NCBI RefSeq assembly: GCF_913775985.1
Contig: NZ_CAJYMB010000014.1
Coordinates: 62,001-126,000 of the forward strand
From: an uncultured Pluralibacter sp.
GTDB taxonomy: Bacteria; Pseudomonadota; Gammaproteobacteria; Enterobacterales; Enterobacteriaceae
DNA length: 64,000 nt
Direction: 5' to 3'
Shown: piece after piece, positions 26,128 through 34,804 of the stretch
Numbering within the stretch: the first letter of the stretch is position 1
How the letters are laid out: each line of letters opens with the position of its first letter
Made by a program: the position numbers and the translations under genes
The notes under the pieces: generated by a model
The model's database searches: none
What the model saw: the letters and a program-made list of their open reading frames with translations, nothing else
What the model was told of the DNA's origin: nothing

Positions 26128-27897
26128 ATGGCTGCTTTGCATATGTCTGAAACAAGTTCAACCCAATCAATCCCCATGCGCTATGCTGACTTTCCAACCC
26201 TGGTAGAGGCGTTAGACTATGCCGCTCAGGGAAACACAGGGATGAATTTCTACGATCGGCGTAATCAACTCGTAGCCGTACTGGAATATAGCGATCTGAA
26301 GCGTCGCGCGATGGCTAACGCCCGCCGGCTGCTCTCGCTCAATCTGAAAAAAGGCGATCGCGTCGCACTTATCGCTGAAACCAGCGTTGGTTTTGTCGAA
26401 GCGTTCTTTGCCTGCCAGTATGCCGGATTAATCGCCGTGCCGCTTGCCATTCCTATGGGGGTTGGCCAGCGTGATTCTTACATGAGCAAACTCCAGGGTC
26501 TCATTGCCAGCTGCAAACCTGCTGCGATTGTCAGCAGCGAAGAGTGGCTGCCGCTGATTGACTCTGTCAGCACCGATACGCCAGAACTGCGCATCCTCAG
26601 CCATGCCGATTTAAATGCCCTGCCGGAAAAAGAGATCGGTCTCCCGCTGCCCTCCCCGGAAGATATTGCCTATCTGCAATACACCTCCGGCAGCACTCGC
26701 TTCCCGCGCGGCGTTATCATTACTCACAGCTCTGTGATGGCTAACCTGCAGGTTATCAGCCACGACGGCATCAAATTACGTCCGGGCGACCGCTGCGTCT
26801 CCTGGCTGCCGTTTTATCACGATATGGGCCTGGTCGGCTTTCTGCTGACGCCGGTAGCCACTCAGCTTTCCGTTGACTACATGAGCACGCAGGATTTCGC
26901 CATGCGCCCGATGCTGTGGCTGAAGCTCATCAGCAAAAACCGCGGCACCGTTTCTGTAGCGCCGCCGTTTGGCTATGACTTAAGCCTGCGCCGCAGCACC
27001 GAAAAAGACATGGCCGAGCTGGATCTCTCCAGCTGGCGCGTTGCCGGCGTCGGCGCAGAGCCAATCTCCGCCGAACAGCTCGAACAGTTTGCTGAACGCT
27101 TCGCTACCGTGGGCTTTAACAGCAACGCCTTTATGCCCTGCTACGGCCTGGCAGAAAACGCGCTGGCGGTCAGCTTCTCCGATGAAAACGAAGGTTTTAA
27201 AGTTAACGAGGTCGACCGCGATATCCTCGAGTACCAGGGCAAAGCCGTGGTGCCGACTAAAGATACCCGCGCAGTGTCCAGCTTCGTTAACTGCGGTAAA
27301 GCCCTGCCGGGCCACCGCATCGAAGTGCGTAGCGAAACCGGTATTGCGCTGCCGGAGCGCGAAGTGGGCCGGATCTTCATTTCAGGCCCGAGCCTGATGA
27401 GCGGCTACTTCCACGATGCAGCGTCGCAAAAAGAGATTCAGAAAACCGGCTGGATGGATACGGGCGACTTAGGCTATCTGCTGGATGGCTACCTGTACGT
27501 CACCGGCCGTAAAAAAGATCTGATTATTATCCGCGGGCGTAATATCTGGCCGCAGGATATTGAGTACGTTGCCGAAATGGAGCCGGAAATTCATCCTGGC
27601 GACGCTATCGCCTTCGTCACCCCGCAGGACAAAGATGAAAGCGGCCGCATTGTGCTGCAGATTCAGTGCCGCGTCAGCTCCGAAGAGCGCCGGGCGCAGA
27701 TCGTGCACTCGCTGACCGCGCGCATTCAGAGCGAATTCAGCGTTGCCGTTGATATCGAACTGCTACCACCGCACAGCATCCCGCGCACCTCCTCAGGTAA
27801 ACCAGCGCGTGCAGAGGCGAAAAAACGCTATCTCACCGCGCTGACTGAATCCCTCGACACGCAGCATATGCAGCAAGTGGCAGGCTATGCTCAATGA
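26128..27897 (+). CDS. Fatty acyl-AMP ligase (FAAL) / acyl-ACP synthetase
   Basis: Adenylate-forming enzyme (589 aa) that activates a fatty acid as acyl-AMP and loads it on a carrier protein. The A3 motif 'YLQYTSGSTRFPRGV' (about 183-196) has the Arg-for-Gly form typical of FAALs as opposed to acyl-CoA ligases. Others are 'TGDLGYLLDGYLYVTGRKKD' and the C-terminal catalytic Lys558 in 'PRTSSGKPAR'. The stop overlaps the next start by 11 bases. With the ACP two genes on, it should supply acyl-ACP to the oxoamine synthase, as AasR/AcpR do in Caulobacter sphingolipid synthesis. Older annotations of relatives as 'saframycin synthetase' are misleading. Start uncertain within about 15 codons. Confidence 0.87.
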   Translation: MAALHMSETSSTQSIPMRYADFPTLVEALDYAAQGNTGMNFYDRRNQLVAVLEYSDLKRRAMANARRLLSLNLKKGDRVALIAETSVGFVEAFFACQYAGLIAVPLAIPMGVGQRDSYMSKLQGLIASCKPAAIVSSEEWLPLIDSVSTDTPELRILSHADLNALPEKEIGLPLPSPEDIAYLQYTSGSTRFPRGVIITHSSVMANLQVISHDGIKLRPGDRCVSWLPFYHDMGLVGFLLTPVATQLSVDYMSTQDFAMRPMLWLKLISKNRGTVSVAPPFGYDLSLRRSTEKDMAELDLSSWRVAGVGAEPISAEQLEQFAERFATVGFNSNAFMPCYGLAENALAVSFSDENEGFKVNEVDRDILEYQGKAVVPTKDTRAVSSFVNCGKALPGHRIEVRSETGIALPEREVGRIFISGPSLMSGYFHDAASQKEIQKTGWMDTGDLGYLLDGYLYVTGRKKDLIIIRGRNIWPQDIEYVAEMEPEIHPGDAIAFVTPQDKDESGRIVLQIQCRVSSEERRAQIVHSLTARIQSEFSVAVDIELLPPHSIPRTSSGKPARAEAKKRYLTALTESLDTQHMQQVAGYAQ

Positions 27898-28813
27898 CGA
27901 AACGGTCGCAATCACGGGTGTGACCGGTTTCATTGGCAAGCATATCGCTGACAACCTGCTCGCACGCGGCTTCCGCGTGCGAGCATTGACCCGCACTCTC
28001 CGCCAACACTCGCCTGAAAACCTCACCTGGGTTCGCGGCGCGCTGGAAGATAAAGCCTCCCTTGCCGAGCTGGTTAGCACGGCAGATTACGTGGTTCACT
28101 GCGCCGGCCAGGTCCGTGGGCACAGCGAAGAGATCTTTGTCGACAGCAACGTGACCGGCAGCCTCAACTTGATGCAGGCCGCGCTTGAAAATAAGCGCTG
28201 TCGGCGCTTTTTGTTTATGTCCTCCCTCGCAGCCCGCCATCCCGATCTCTCCTGGTACGCCAAATCAAAACGCACCGCCGAGCAGAAGCTGGACGCGCTG
28301 GCAGCGCCATCGCCAGTCACGCTCGGTATTTTTCGCCCCACCGCGGTTTACGGTCCCGGCGACAAAGAGATGAAGCCGCTGTTTGACTGGATGCTGCGTG
28401 GTATACTCCCCCGACTGGGTGATTCAGACGCAAAACTTTCGTTTCTGCACGTCAGCGATCTGGCCGAAGCCGTTGGCCAGTGGCTGGTCAGCGAGCAGCC
28501 GCCCGCGCGCCCTTGCGAGCTGTGCGACGGCGATGCTGCCGGATACAATTGGCAGCGCGTGCGCGATATTGGTGAAAAAGTGCGTAATGGCCGGGTCCGA
28601 TTAGTCGGCGTCCCGCTACCTGTGTTAAAACTACTGGCGGACATCAGCGTGTTGTCCTGCCGACTGGCAGGTAAAGAGCCGATGCTCACCCGCAGTAAAA
28701 TCCATGAATTAACACATCAGAACTGGTCCGCAAGCAACAATGGCTTGTGTGAAGAGATAAACTGGTTCCCCAGGATTAGCCTCGAGCACGCTCTGCGTGA
28801 GCGGTTATTCTGA
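27887..28813 (+). CDS. NAD(P)-dependent epimerase/reductase, CerR-like
   Basis: Extended short-chain dehydrogenase (308 aa). The Rossmann motif is 'TGVTGFIGKH' (10-19), the active-site pair is Tyr124 and Lys128 ('SWYAKSK'), and the serines are at 'MSSLAARH' (111-118). The motif 'FRPTAVYGPGD' is typical of the sugar-epimerase-like subgroup. In Caulobacter a protein of this subgroup next to spt reduces the 3-keto group of the ceramide (CerR). The same gene neighbourhood here supports that role, though a nucleotide-sugar substrate cannot be excluded. It overlaps the ligase by 11 bases; the ACP gene follows after 30 bases. Confidence 0.8.
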   Translation: MLNDETVAITGVTGFIGKHIADNLLARGFRVRALTRTLRQHSPENLTWVRGALEDKASLAELVSTADYVVHCAGQVRGHSEEIFVDSNVTGSLNLMQAALENKRCRRFLFMSSLAARHPDLSWYAKSKRTAEQKLDALAAPSPVTLGIFRPTAVYGPGDKEMKPLFDWMLRGILPRLGDSDAKLSFLHVSDLAEAVGQWLVSEQPPARPCELCDGDAAGYNWQRVRDIGEKVRNGRVRLVGVPLPVLKLLADISVLSCRLAGKEPMLTRSKIHELTHQNWSASNNGLCEEINWFPRISLEHALRERLF

Positions 28814-28843
28814 TAATCTGACTATAGGTGCGTCAAAGTTTCT

Positions 28844-29104
28844 ATGCTAAATCGTGAAATAGTGATGGACTATATCCTCGAATGTTTACAGGGTATGGTT
28901 ACAAATGGAGTGGAAATTGAGCCAGACAGCGATCTCGTAAACGAGCTCGGGCTGGAATCCATCAAGGTAATGGACTTGCTGATGATGTTAGAAGACCGCT
29001 TTGACATTTCCATTCCAATCAATATTTTGCTGGATGTAAGAACTCCCGCACAGCTGCTGGCTGCCTTACTCCCTCACCTGGAGAAAACCTATGGGCCTCT
29101 ATGA
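28844..29104 (+). CDS. Dedicated acyl carrier protein
   Basis: Small acidic carrier protein (86 aa). The phosphopantetheine serine is Ser39 in 'ELGLESIKVMDLLMMLEDRFDIS', where ESI replaces the DSL of the housekeeping AcpP, so it is probably specialised. Its last codons overlap the oxoamine synthase start by 14 bases, implying translational coupling. It would carry the fatty acyl group from the ligase to the synthase. AcpS or the AcpT at 17768 could add its prosthetic arm. Confidence 0.9.
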   Translation: MLNREIVMDYILECLQGMVTNGVEIEPDSDLVNELGLESIKVMDLLMMLEDRFDISIPINILLDVRTPAQLLAALLPHLEKTYGPL

Positions 29105-30266
29105 TAGGTTTACGCGCCTTGCGAATGACCGCGAGCAGTTTCAATCATCCGGCATCAATCCGTTTGGTACCTGCATCGACGAGATCTACTCTGCAACCGA
29201 AGGCCGCATCGGCAACCAGAAAATTATTCTGGCCGGCACCAACAACTACCTTGGTCTGACCTTCAATCCGCAGGCAATTGCCGATGGTCAGGCGGCGCTG
29301 GCCGAACAGGGCACCGGTACCACCGGCTCACGCATGGCGAACGGCAGCTACGGCCCGCACCTGCAGCTCGAGCATGAAATTGCCGCGTTCTTCGATCGTC
29401 CCTCCGCCATTGTGTTCTCTACCGGCTATACCGCTAACCTCGGCGTGATCAGCGCCCTGGCCGTGCCGGGCGCCGTTGTTCTGCTTGATGCAGACAGCCA
29501 CGCGAGTATTTACGATGCCTGCACGCTGGGCGGCGCGGAGATCATCCGCTTCCGCCACAACGATGCGAAAGATCTGGAGCGCCGGATGGAGCGCCTGGGC
29601 GAACGCGCCCGCGACGCCATTATCATTGTCGAAGGCATCTACAGCATGCTCGGCGACGTTGCGCCGCTGGCGGAAATCGTTGACATCAAGCGCCGCCTGG
29701 GCGGCTACCTGATCGTCGACGAAGCCCACTCGTTCGGCGTGCTGGGTAAAACCGGCCGCGGTCTGGCTGAAGAAGTCGGTGTTGAAGCGGATGTCGATAT
29801 CATCGTCGGCACCTTCAGCAAAAGCCTGGCCGCTATCGGCGGCTTTGCGGTCGGCAATAAAGAGATGGACGTGCTGCGCTACGCCAGCCGCCCGTATATC
29901 TTCACCGCCTCACCATCGCCTTCCAGCATCGCCTCTGTCCGCTCTTCGCTGAAAACCATTGCTGAACACCCGGAACTGCGCGACAAGCTGTGGAGCAACG
30001 CACACCGCCTGTACGAAGGCCTGAAAGGGCTGGGTTACGAGCTGGGTCCGAACATCAGCCCGGTTGTGCCGGTGGTGATTGGTTCGAAAGAAGAAGGCCT
30101 GCGCTTCTGGCGCGAGCTGATCGCTCACGGCGTGTACGTCAACCTGGTTCTGCCTCCGGCAGCCCCGGCCGGCATCACGCTGCTGCGCTGCAGCGTCAAC
30201 GCCGCGCACAGCGACGAGCAGATCGACACCATCATTCGGGTCTTTGCCGAGATGAAATCTCAGTAA
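29091..30266 (+). CDS. Alpha-oxoamine synthase, serine palmitoyltransferase-like
   Basis: PLP enzyme (391 aa) that condenses an amino acid with an acyl thioester, losing CO2. The cofactor contacts are His137 ('DADSHAS'), Asp210 and His213 ('YLIVDEAHSFGVLG') and Lys244 ('GTFSKSLAAIGG'). The family also holds biotin, heme and threonine-catabolic enzymes (BioF, HemA, Kbl). The direct ACP and ligase neighbours, and the dedicated reductase, point to a serine-palmitoyltransferase-type enzyme making a 3-keto sphingoid base from acyl-ACP. The amino acid used (serine, glycine or alanine) cannot be read with confidence. Last gene of the operon; strong terminator follows. Confidence 0.85.
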   Translation: MGLYDRFTRLANDREQFQSSGINPFGTCIDEIYSATEGRIGNQKIILAGTNNYLGLTFNPQAIADGQAALAEQGTGTTGSRMANGSYGPHLQLEHEIAAFFDRPSAIVFSTGYTANLGVISALAVPGAVVLLDADSHASIYDACTLGGAEIIRFRHNDAKDLERRMERLGERARDAIIIVEGIYSMLGDVAPLAEIVDIKRRLGGYLIVDEAHSFGVLGKTGRGLAEEVGVEADVDIIVGTFSKSLAAIGGFAVGNKEMDVLRYASRPYIFTASPSPSSIASVRSSLKTIAEHPELRDKLWSNAHRLYEGLKGLGYELGPNISPVVPVVIGSKEEGLRFWRELIAHGVYVNLVLPPAAPAGITLLRCSVNAAHSDEQIDTIIRVFAEMKSQ

Positions 30267-30281
30267 AGTACGCCCGACATA

Positions 30282-30315
30282 AAAGCGGCCCGGCAGGAAA
30301 CTGCCGGGCCGCTTT
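30282..30315. terminator. Bidirectional terminator between the two lipid operons
   Basis: A 15-bp perfect stem, AAAGCGGCCCGGCAG (30282-30296) and CTGCCGGGCCGCTTT (30301-30315), with a GAAA tetraloop. It ends the plus-strand biosynthetic operon and the facing minus-strand genes. Confidence 0.9.
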
Positions 30316-30333
30316 GTTTATAGCTACTTTAAC

Positions 30334-31032
30334 TTACTCACCGCCGTATACTGCGAGCAGCTCCTGCGCCGCCAGCTTGCCGAGGGCGTTGGCGGCAAAT
30401 GGGCTGTCTCCGGTCAGCACCTTGCGATCTTTATGCACGCTGCCTTTAATATCATCGTTGATGATTTTCATCCCCATCGCCTTCAGCTCTTCGCCAAAGA
30501 ACCACGTCAGATTGCCCGGCATGTAGCCGATATCCGGCGTCTGCTTGTCGGCGGAGTCCGGGAAAGCGCAGATAGCATATCCGTTCAGAGGATTGTCGCC
30601 CCCGCGCAGGGACAGAAATGCCGCCGGGCCGTGGCAGAGAGAGATCACAAAGCGATCGTTTTTCATCGCCCAGCGCAGGGCCTCCGCCACCGCGCCGCTC
30701 TCCGGCAGGCCAATCAGCGCGCCGTGCCCGCCGGGAATAAACACCGCCGCGTAGCTGCTCTTCTCATCAAGTTCTGCCACAACGTCCGCCAGCGTCTTCG
30801 GGCTGCGGAACTGCGCCTGAAACTGGTTAAAGAACGGCACTATCTCTTTATCCTCGTGCGGCATGGCCCAGTATTCAAACTTGGTCATCAGCCCCGAAAC
30901 GGTGGCGATATCAAATTCAAACCCCGCTTTGTGCAGATGATACATCGGCAGCAGCGTCTCAACGGGATGATTACCGGTGGAGAACAATTTTCCGCTGTCC
31001 GTGGGCAAATAGCGTTCATCTGCGGCAATCAC
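30334..31032 (-). pseudogene. hchA: 5'-truncated hchA (Hsp31 glyoxalase III/deglycase)
   Basis: A DJ-1/PfpI-fold protein clearly homologous to E. coli HchA (283 aa) from its residue about 52 onward ('IAADERYLPTDSGKLFSTGNHP'). The catalytic Cys133-His134 ('SLCHGPAAF', E. coli Cys185-His186) and Glu25 are kept. The first 50 residues are missing. Upstream, HchA-like codons ('GGRRILVIAAD') run back only to about 31050, where the TAA stop of the lptG-like gene stands in the same frame. A GTG at 31032 with AGGCGG upstream could start a shortened 232-aa protein. Either a remnant left at a recombination junction or a functional short form; I lean to remnant. Confidence 0.7.
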
Positions 31033-31065
31033 CAGGATCCGCCTGCCGCCGCGGGAAGCTAGCGT

Positions 31066-32145
31066 TTAGTGATGCTTGTCGAAGCGGAAAACCAGCCACA
31101 GAGCCAGCAGCAGCAGCAGCACCGGCGGCAGCAGCGTCACGAGCTGAACGTTTAGCGCCAGCAGCAGCCCCAGATTCACCACGATCTGGTAGCTGACATA
31201 GGTCAACAGGCCGACAATCACGCCGACGGCTAGCCGGCTGCCAACGCCAGGAGAGCGCGGCGCGACAAAAGTAAACGGGATCGCCAGCAGGATCATCGCC
31301 AGCATCAGAATCGGCCGTCCGAGCTTTTGCCACAGCGCAATCCGATACTGGATGCTGGGCTGCCCGGTGTCGTTCAGATAGCCGATATAGCGGTTAAGCT
31401 GGCGAATGGAAAAGCTGTCGGCGGGCATGGTGAGCTCTTCCAGCGACATGCCGGTAAAAATCGACTGCCACTCCAGCGTATCGACCGTCTCGACTTTCTT
31501 CTCGCGATCCAGCCAGTGCTTCTGGTTTACGCCCTGCAGCAGCCACTTGCCGTCTTTCTCCACCGTAGCGCTGCGGGCATAGATATAGCTGTTCAGCGAC
31601 ATATCTGGCGCGTAAGTGAAAATCTCAACGCCCTGAGGCTGCTGTTTTGCATCGAGCTGCCTGACCGTCACGAAGGTATCGCCCTTCCTGGCCCACAGCG
31701 CGTTGCTGGGATTGGTATTGTCTTTATCCTTCGCCATCGCGATATTTTTGAGCTGCAGGGCGCGCTGCTGCAGCGGCGAAGCAACCCATTCGTCCAGCGC
31801 CCCCAGCGGCACGGAAATCAGCACGCCGGCGACCAGCACCACCAGCCCAATACGGAAAATAGAAAAGCCGACAGTGCGGATGGCGGTCAGCTCCAGATTC
31901 TTCGCCAACTGCCCCATGCCGACGATGCCGCCCAGCAGGGCGATAAACGGTGCCAGATCGATCAGGCTGCGCGGGGTTGTCATCACCACCACTTGAACCG
32001 CCTGCGTCCAGTGGTAGCCCGCCGGACTCACGTCGTCCAGCTCGTTAATCAGGTTAAAGGTGGTAAACAGCGGGATCAGTAGCGCAGCGGCGGCGGCGAA
32101 GCCGAGGAAAATGTTGCGAATAAGATAGCGGCTGAATATGTTCAT
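31066..32145 (-). CDS. LptG-like permease, YjgP/YjgQ family (paralogue)
   Basis: Inner-membrane protein (359 aa) of the LptF/LptG family, with two to three membrane helices at the N-terminus, a periplasmic beta-jellyroll (about 130-260) and three helices at the C-terminus. It has LptG-like stretches ('PRSLIDLAPFIALLGGIVGMGQLAKNLEL' region; 'VAPRSPGVGSRLAVG'). The housekeeping lptFG pair sits next to pepA in enterobacteria, so this is a second set. The start overlaps the lptF-like stop as ATGA. No ATPase (LptB) gene is nearby, so it probably borrows one. Inferred role: extraction of the island's lipid from the inner membrane. Confidence 0.85.
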   Translation of the reverse strand: MNIFSRYLIRNIFLGFAAAAALLIPLFTTFNLINELDDVSPAGYHWTQAVQVVVMTTPRSLIDLAPFIALLGGIVGMGQLAKNLELTAIRTVGFSIFRIGLVVLVAGVLISVPLGALDEWVASPLQQRALQLKNIAMAKDKDNTNPSNALWARKGDTFVTVRQLDAKQQPQGVEIFTYAPDMSLNSYIYARSATVEKDGKWLLQGVNQKHWLDREKKVETVDTLEWQSIFTGMSLEELTMPADSFSIRQLNRYIGYLNDTGQPSIQYRIALWQKLGRPILMLAMILLAIPFTFVAPRSPGVGSRLAVGVIVGLLTYVSYQIVVNLGLLLALNVQLVTLLPPVLLLLLALWLVFRFDKHH

Positions 32146-33212
32146 CGGGAAAACTTCTGCAGTAATGAAAAGTCGCGGGCGATCAGCAGCAATACTCCGA
32201 TCAACATCAGTAAAGGCACCAGCCACATTCCGGGCACCACCGGAATAGCGCCATTAGCCACCAGCGTGCGGCAGACGTTGCCGCCGTAGAAGATAATCAC
32301 AAAAAGCACCGTAAGCGGAAGTAGCGTGGCGAAACGCCCCTGGCGCGGCCGGGTGCGGCTCAGCGAGATAGCCATCAGCGCCATCAGTACGGCGCTGACG
32401 CCGCGGCTCTGGCGCCACTGCAGCTCGGCTTTATCCGCCGCTTCCGGGGAATGCGACAGCGCCAGCGCGGACTCCGCCTTGCGCTTGATATTCAACCCCT
32501 GCAGCATCGGCTTTAAGTGCAGGCTGAGATTCTTGTAGACCTGCTCGTTATCGGCGCTGCCGTTATGATCGAGCGTGTAGGTTGTGCCCGCTTTCAGCAT
32601 CACCGACGGCGTTTTGGGTGAAGGGTTGGTGACCTGCACCATCTGCGCCCGGTAGAGGCTGGTTTTAACGTCCGATGCGGTGTAGATAAGCGCGTCCGTC
32701 AGGCGGCTGGTGCCATCATCGATTTGCGAGGCCAGCACCATGCGGCCATCGTCGTTGACGTTGAACTTGCCCGGAATAAGATGATGAACGTCCAGTTCTG
32801 ACTGGGACTGCTGCTGCAGCTTATACATTTGTGCGTAGGCCCAGGGTCGCCCGTACATAGACAGCAGCGTCACCAGGATCCCCAGCGGAATGGCCAGCCA
32901 CAGCACCGCCTTATAGATTTTGGCGGGGCTCGCGCCGGTGGCGAACATCGCCGTCATTTCCGAATCGTTATACAGCTGGCCAAGCGCAATGCCCACCGAT
33001 ACGTACAGCCCGACAGGCAGCAGCATCTCAAGGGCAATCAGCACTTTATAGAAGACCACGCTCATCACGACTTCGAGGGCCAGCGTGCCGTTGGCCGCCT
33101 CGGTGAGATAGCGCTGGGCAGAGTAGCTGGCAAAAATGAAGATCAGAAAGCCCACAATAGTCAGAACCAGCTTGTGAGTCTGACCCACGATATAGCGCTC
33201 AATCAGAAACAT
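32142..33212 (-). CDS. LptF-like permease, YjgP/YjgQ family (paralogue)
   Basis: Inner-membrane protein (356 aa), partner of the lptG-like gene. N-terminal helices ('LVLTIVGFLIFIFASYSAQ' and 'VLIALEMLLPVGLYVSVGIAL'), the family motif 'LYNDSEMTAMFATGASPAKIY' (the EMTAM box that contacts the LptB ATPase), a periplasmic domain, and three C-terminal helices with 'RTRPRQGRFATLLP'. It differs widely from E. coli LptF in the periplasmic domain, consistent with a different lipid cargo. It follows the ytfJ-like gene after 48 bases. Confidence 0.85.
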   Translation of the reverse strand: MFLIERYIVGQTHKLVLTIVGFLIFIFASYSAQRYLTEAANGTLALEVVMSVVFYKVLIALEMLLPVGLYVSVGIALGQLYNDSEMTAMFATGASPAKIYKAVLWLAIPLGILVTLLSMYGRPWAYAQMYKLQQQSQSELDVHHLIPGKFNVNDDGRMVLASQIDDGTSRLTDALIYTASDVKTSLYRAQMVQVTNPSPKTPSVMLKAGTTYTLDHNGSADNEQVYKNLSLHLKPMLQGLNIKRKAESALALSHSPEAADKAELQWRQSRGVSAVLMALMAISLSRTRPRQGRFATLLPLTVLFVIIFYGGNVCRTLVANGAIPVVPGMWLVPLLMLIGVLLLIARDFSLLQKFSR

Positions 33213-33260
33213 ATATTTTAACTATCCCGCAGCATAACAAAGGGTTGTAAGCATAAGGGC

Positions 33261-33836
33261 TTACGACGCTTTACTCTCTTCACGCAGCATATCACGCACC
33301 ATATCCAGCACCTGATAGACTTCGTCATCGGTCAGGGCCCCATCTTTCGCCCAGCGCACGCGCCCGGCCTTATCCAGAACCAGGATCGTCGAGCTCTCTT
33401 CTTTCAGATGCCACGTCCGCTGACCGATGCCCTGATTGTCGACGATAAACTGGGACCATGCGTAGCGCCGCTTGTTCTTCTCAAGCTTGCCGCGGACAAA
33501 AAAACCGGAGCCCGGGATCGCATCGTCCGTATTGACCATCGTGGTCGGCTGAAAGCGGTCTTCAGGGAAGTCCGCGGCCTTAACGGCTTTGATCAGAAAC
33601 GAGTTTTTCTTTTTGGCCGAGGTGCGGCCGGCGATGTACTGCACAATGCGGATTTTCCCGGCAAACTGCGCGCTTTTCCACGGCCGGTAGCTGAAAGAAC
33701 CGTCGTCATTGAGCAGCATCTCGCCGCTGTCGCTAATGGCAACAGGTGGCACGGGCTGGCCAATGACAAAGTTATGCGCCGACGCCATCAGGGGAGAGAG
33801 GCACAGCGCCAGCAGCAGTGATTTCAGAAGCTTCAT
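33261..33836 (-). CDS. YtfJ-family periplasmic protein
   Basis: Predicted secreted protein (191 aa from the chosen start) of the YtfJ family, which has a thioredoxin-like fold without the CxxC motif. The signal peptide 'MKLLKSLLLALCLSPLMASA' should be cut before 'HNFVIG'. Matching YtfJ stretches are 'AGRTSAKKKNSFLIKAVKAA', 'NTDDAIPGSGFFVRG' and 'WAKDGALTDDEV'. E. coli has YtfJ elsewhere, so this is a paralogue tied to the island. Function unknown; a periplasmic helper for the LptFG-like pair is a guess from position. An earlier start 11 codons upstream is less likely because it precedes the signal peptide. Confidence 0.82.
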   Translation of the reverse strand: MKLLKSLLLALCLSPLMASAHNFVIGQPVPPVAISDSGEMLLNDDGSFSYRPWKSAQFAGKIRIVQYIAGRTSAKKKNSFLIKAVKAADFPEDRFQPTTMVNTDDAIPGSGFFVRGKLEKNKRRYAWSQFIVDNQGIGQRTWHLKEESSTILVLDKAGRVRWAKDGALTDDEVYQVLDMVRDMLREESKAS

Positions 33837-33973
33837 GTTGTTTCCTTTCAGGTAATCAACCCTGTTCACTATAACGATAGACCAAGGGGAAACAGCGATA
33901 CGAAAATGGCGGGGTTGCGGAAGCCGGCAGCGCAGGCGGCAGGCGCGGCATCCACCGCGACCGCCGCTGTGCT

Positions 33974-34804
33974 TTACAGCGGATAGCGCTCGAGCAGCAG
34001 CTCAAGACGCGCGCGCAGATCCGGGTCCAGCGGCGCAGTAGCGCTGTAGGGCTTCGCGCCGCTCAGATCGTCAGCAACCAGCTCGTCGTGCTTGTCGCCC
34101 ATGATGCCGTTGATAGCCGCCATAAAGCGGGAGATCTGCAGCGCCTGCTCGTCGCCGGGATTAATCGAGCGCAGCGTGTCGTAGAAAGAGACCTGCTGGC
34201 TGATAATTTTGCGCACGTCGTGGAACTCGCGCCCGGTCAGCTCCGGTTTACTCATCATCTGCTTCAGTGCGCGCATTTGCTGCTGGCGATAGGCCATAAA
34301 CTCGTCCGCCCCGGCCAGTCGAATGTGGCGCAGCGAGTAACGTACCATCATCCAGAACGGCATGCTTAAATGCATGCGCAACAGCTTGCCGTAGTGGGCC
34401 ACGCCTTCTTTATTCCGGTTGCGAAACGCGTCCTGAAAGCGGCCAAGATAAACTGTCACTTTGCCAAACAGATAGCGGCCTTCGTGATTGTGGCTGTACA
34501 GGCGCAGGGCAAAGCGCAGGTGCTTGTAGCGCGAGCGGATGTATTTAAACTGCTGGCGCTCCTGCTTCGATAAATCACCGTTCCTGAGCTGCTTGAGCAC
34601 CAGGCGCAGCATCTCCGTGCGGGTAAATCCGTCTTCCCAGTGCTGCAGGCACAGCGCGTAATTGTCGCGGATCTGCTGTTCTGAGCAGCGTAGATCAATT
34701 ACTGGCGGCAGGCTGACGTTCGCGTCGATTACGTCATCTTCGTCAATGGCGTTAAAAAGACGCTGCTCGGCTTCTGCCGAAAAGTGAGTCCATTTTTGGG
34801 TCAT
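33974..34804 (-). CDS. Conserved protein of unknown function, possibly CHAD-like
   Basis: Soluble, charged, mostly helical protein (276 aa), rich in Arg, His and Leu. I do not recognise a named family. The stretch 'FHDVRKIISQQVSFYDTLRSI' and the later 'FMAAINGIMGDKHDELV' resemble the two helices of CHAD domains (conserved His and Arg, then LG-x2-x-D), which bind polyphosphate; this is weak. The start overlaps the yghQ-like stop by four bases (ATGA), so the two are translated together and are likely to work together. A 137-base gap separates it from the ytfJ-like gene. Confidence 0.7.
   Translation of the reverse strand: MTQKWTHFSAEAEQRLFNAIDEDDVIDANVSLPPVIDLRCSEQQIRDNYALCLQHWEDGFTRTEMLRLVLKQLRNGDLSKQERQQFKYIRSRYKHLRFALRLYSHNHEGRYLFGKVTVYLGRFQDAFRNRNKEGVAHYGKLLRMHLSMPFWMMVRYSLRHIRLAGADEFMAYRQQQMRALKQMMSKPELTGREFHDVRKIISQQVSFYDTLRSINPGDEQALQISRFMAAINGIMGDKHDELVADDLSGAKPYSATAPLDPDLRARLELLLERYPL

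Noticed and set aside
29091..30266. Oxoamine synthase as biotin synthesis BioF or threonine-catabolic Kbl.
   Set aside because: Its overlap with an ACP and the FAAL and reductase context fit neither biotin nor threonine genes; not fully excluded by sequence alone.
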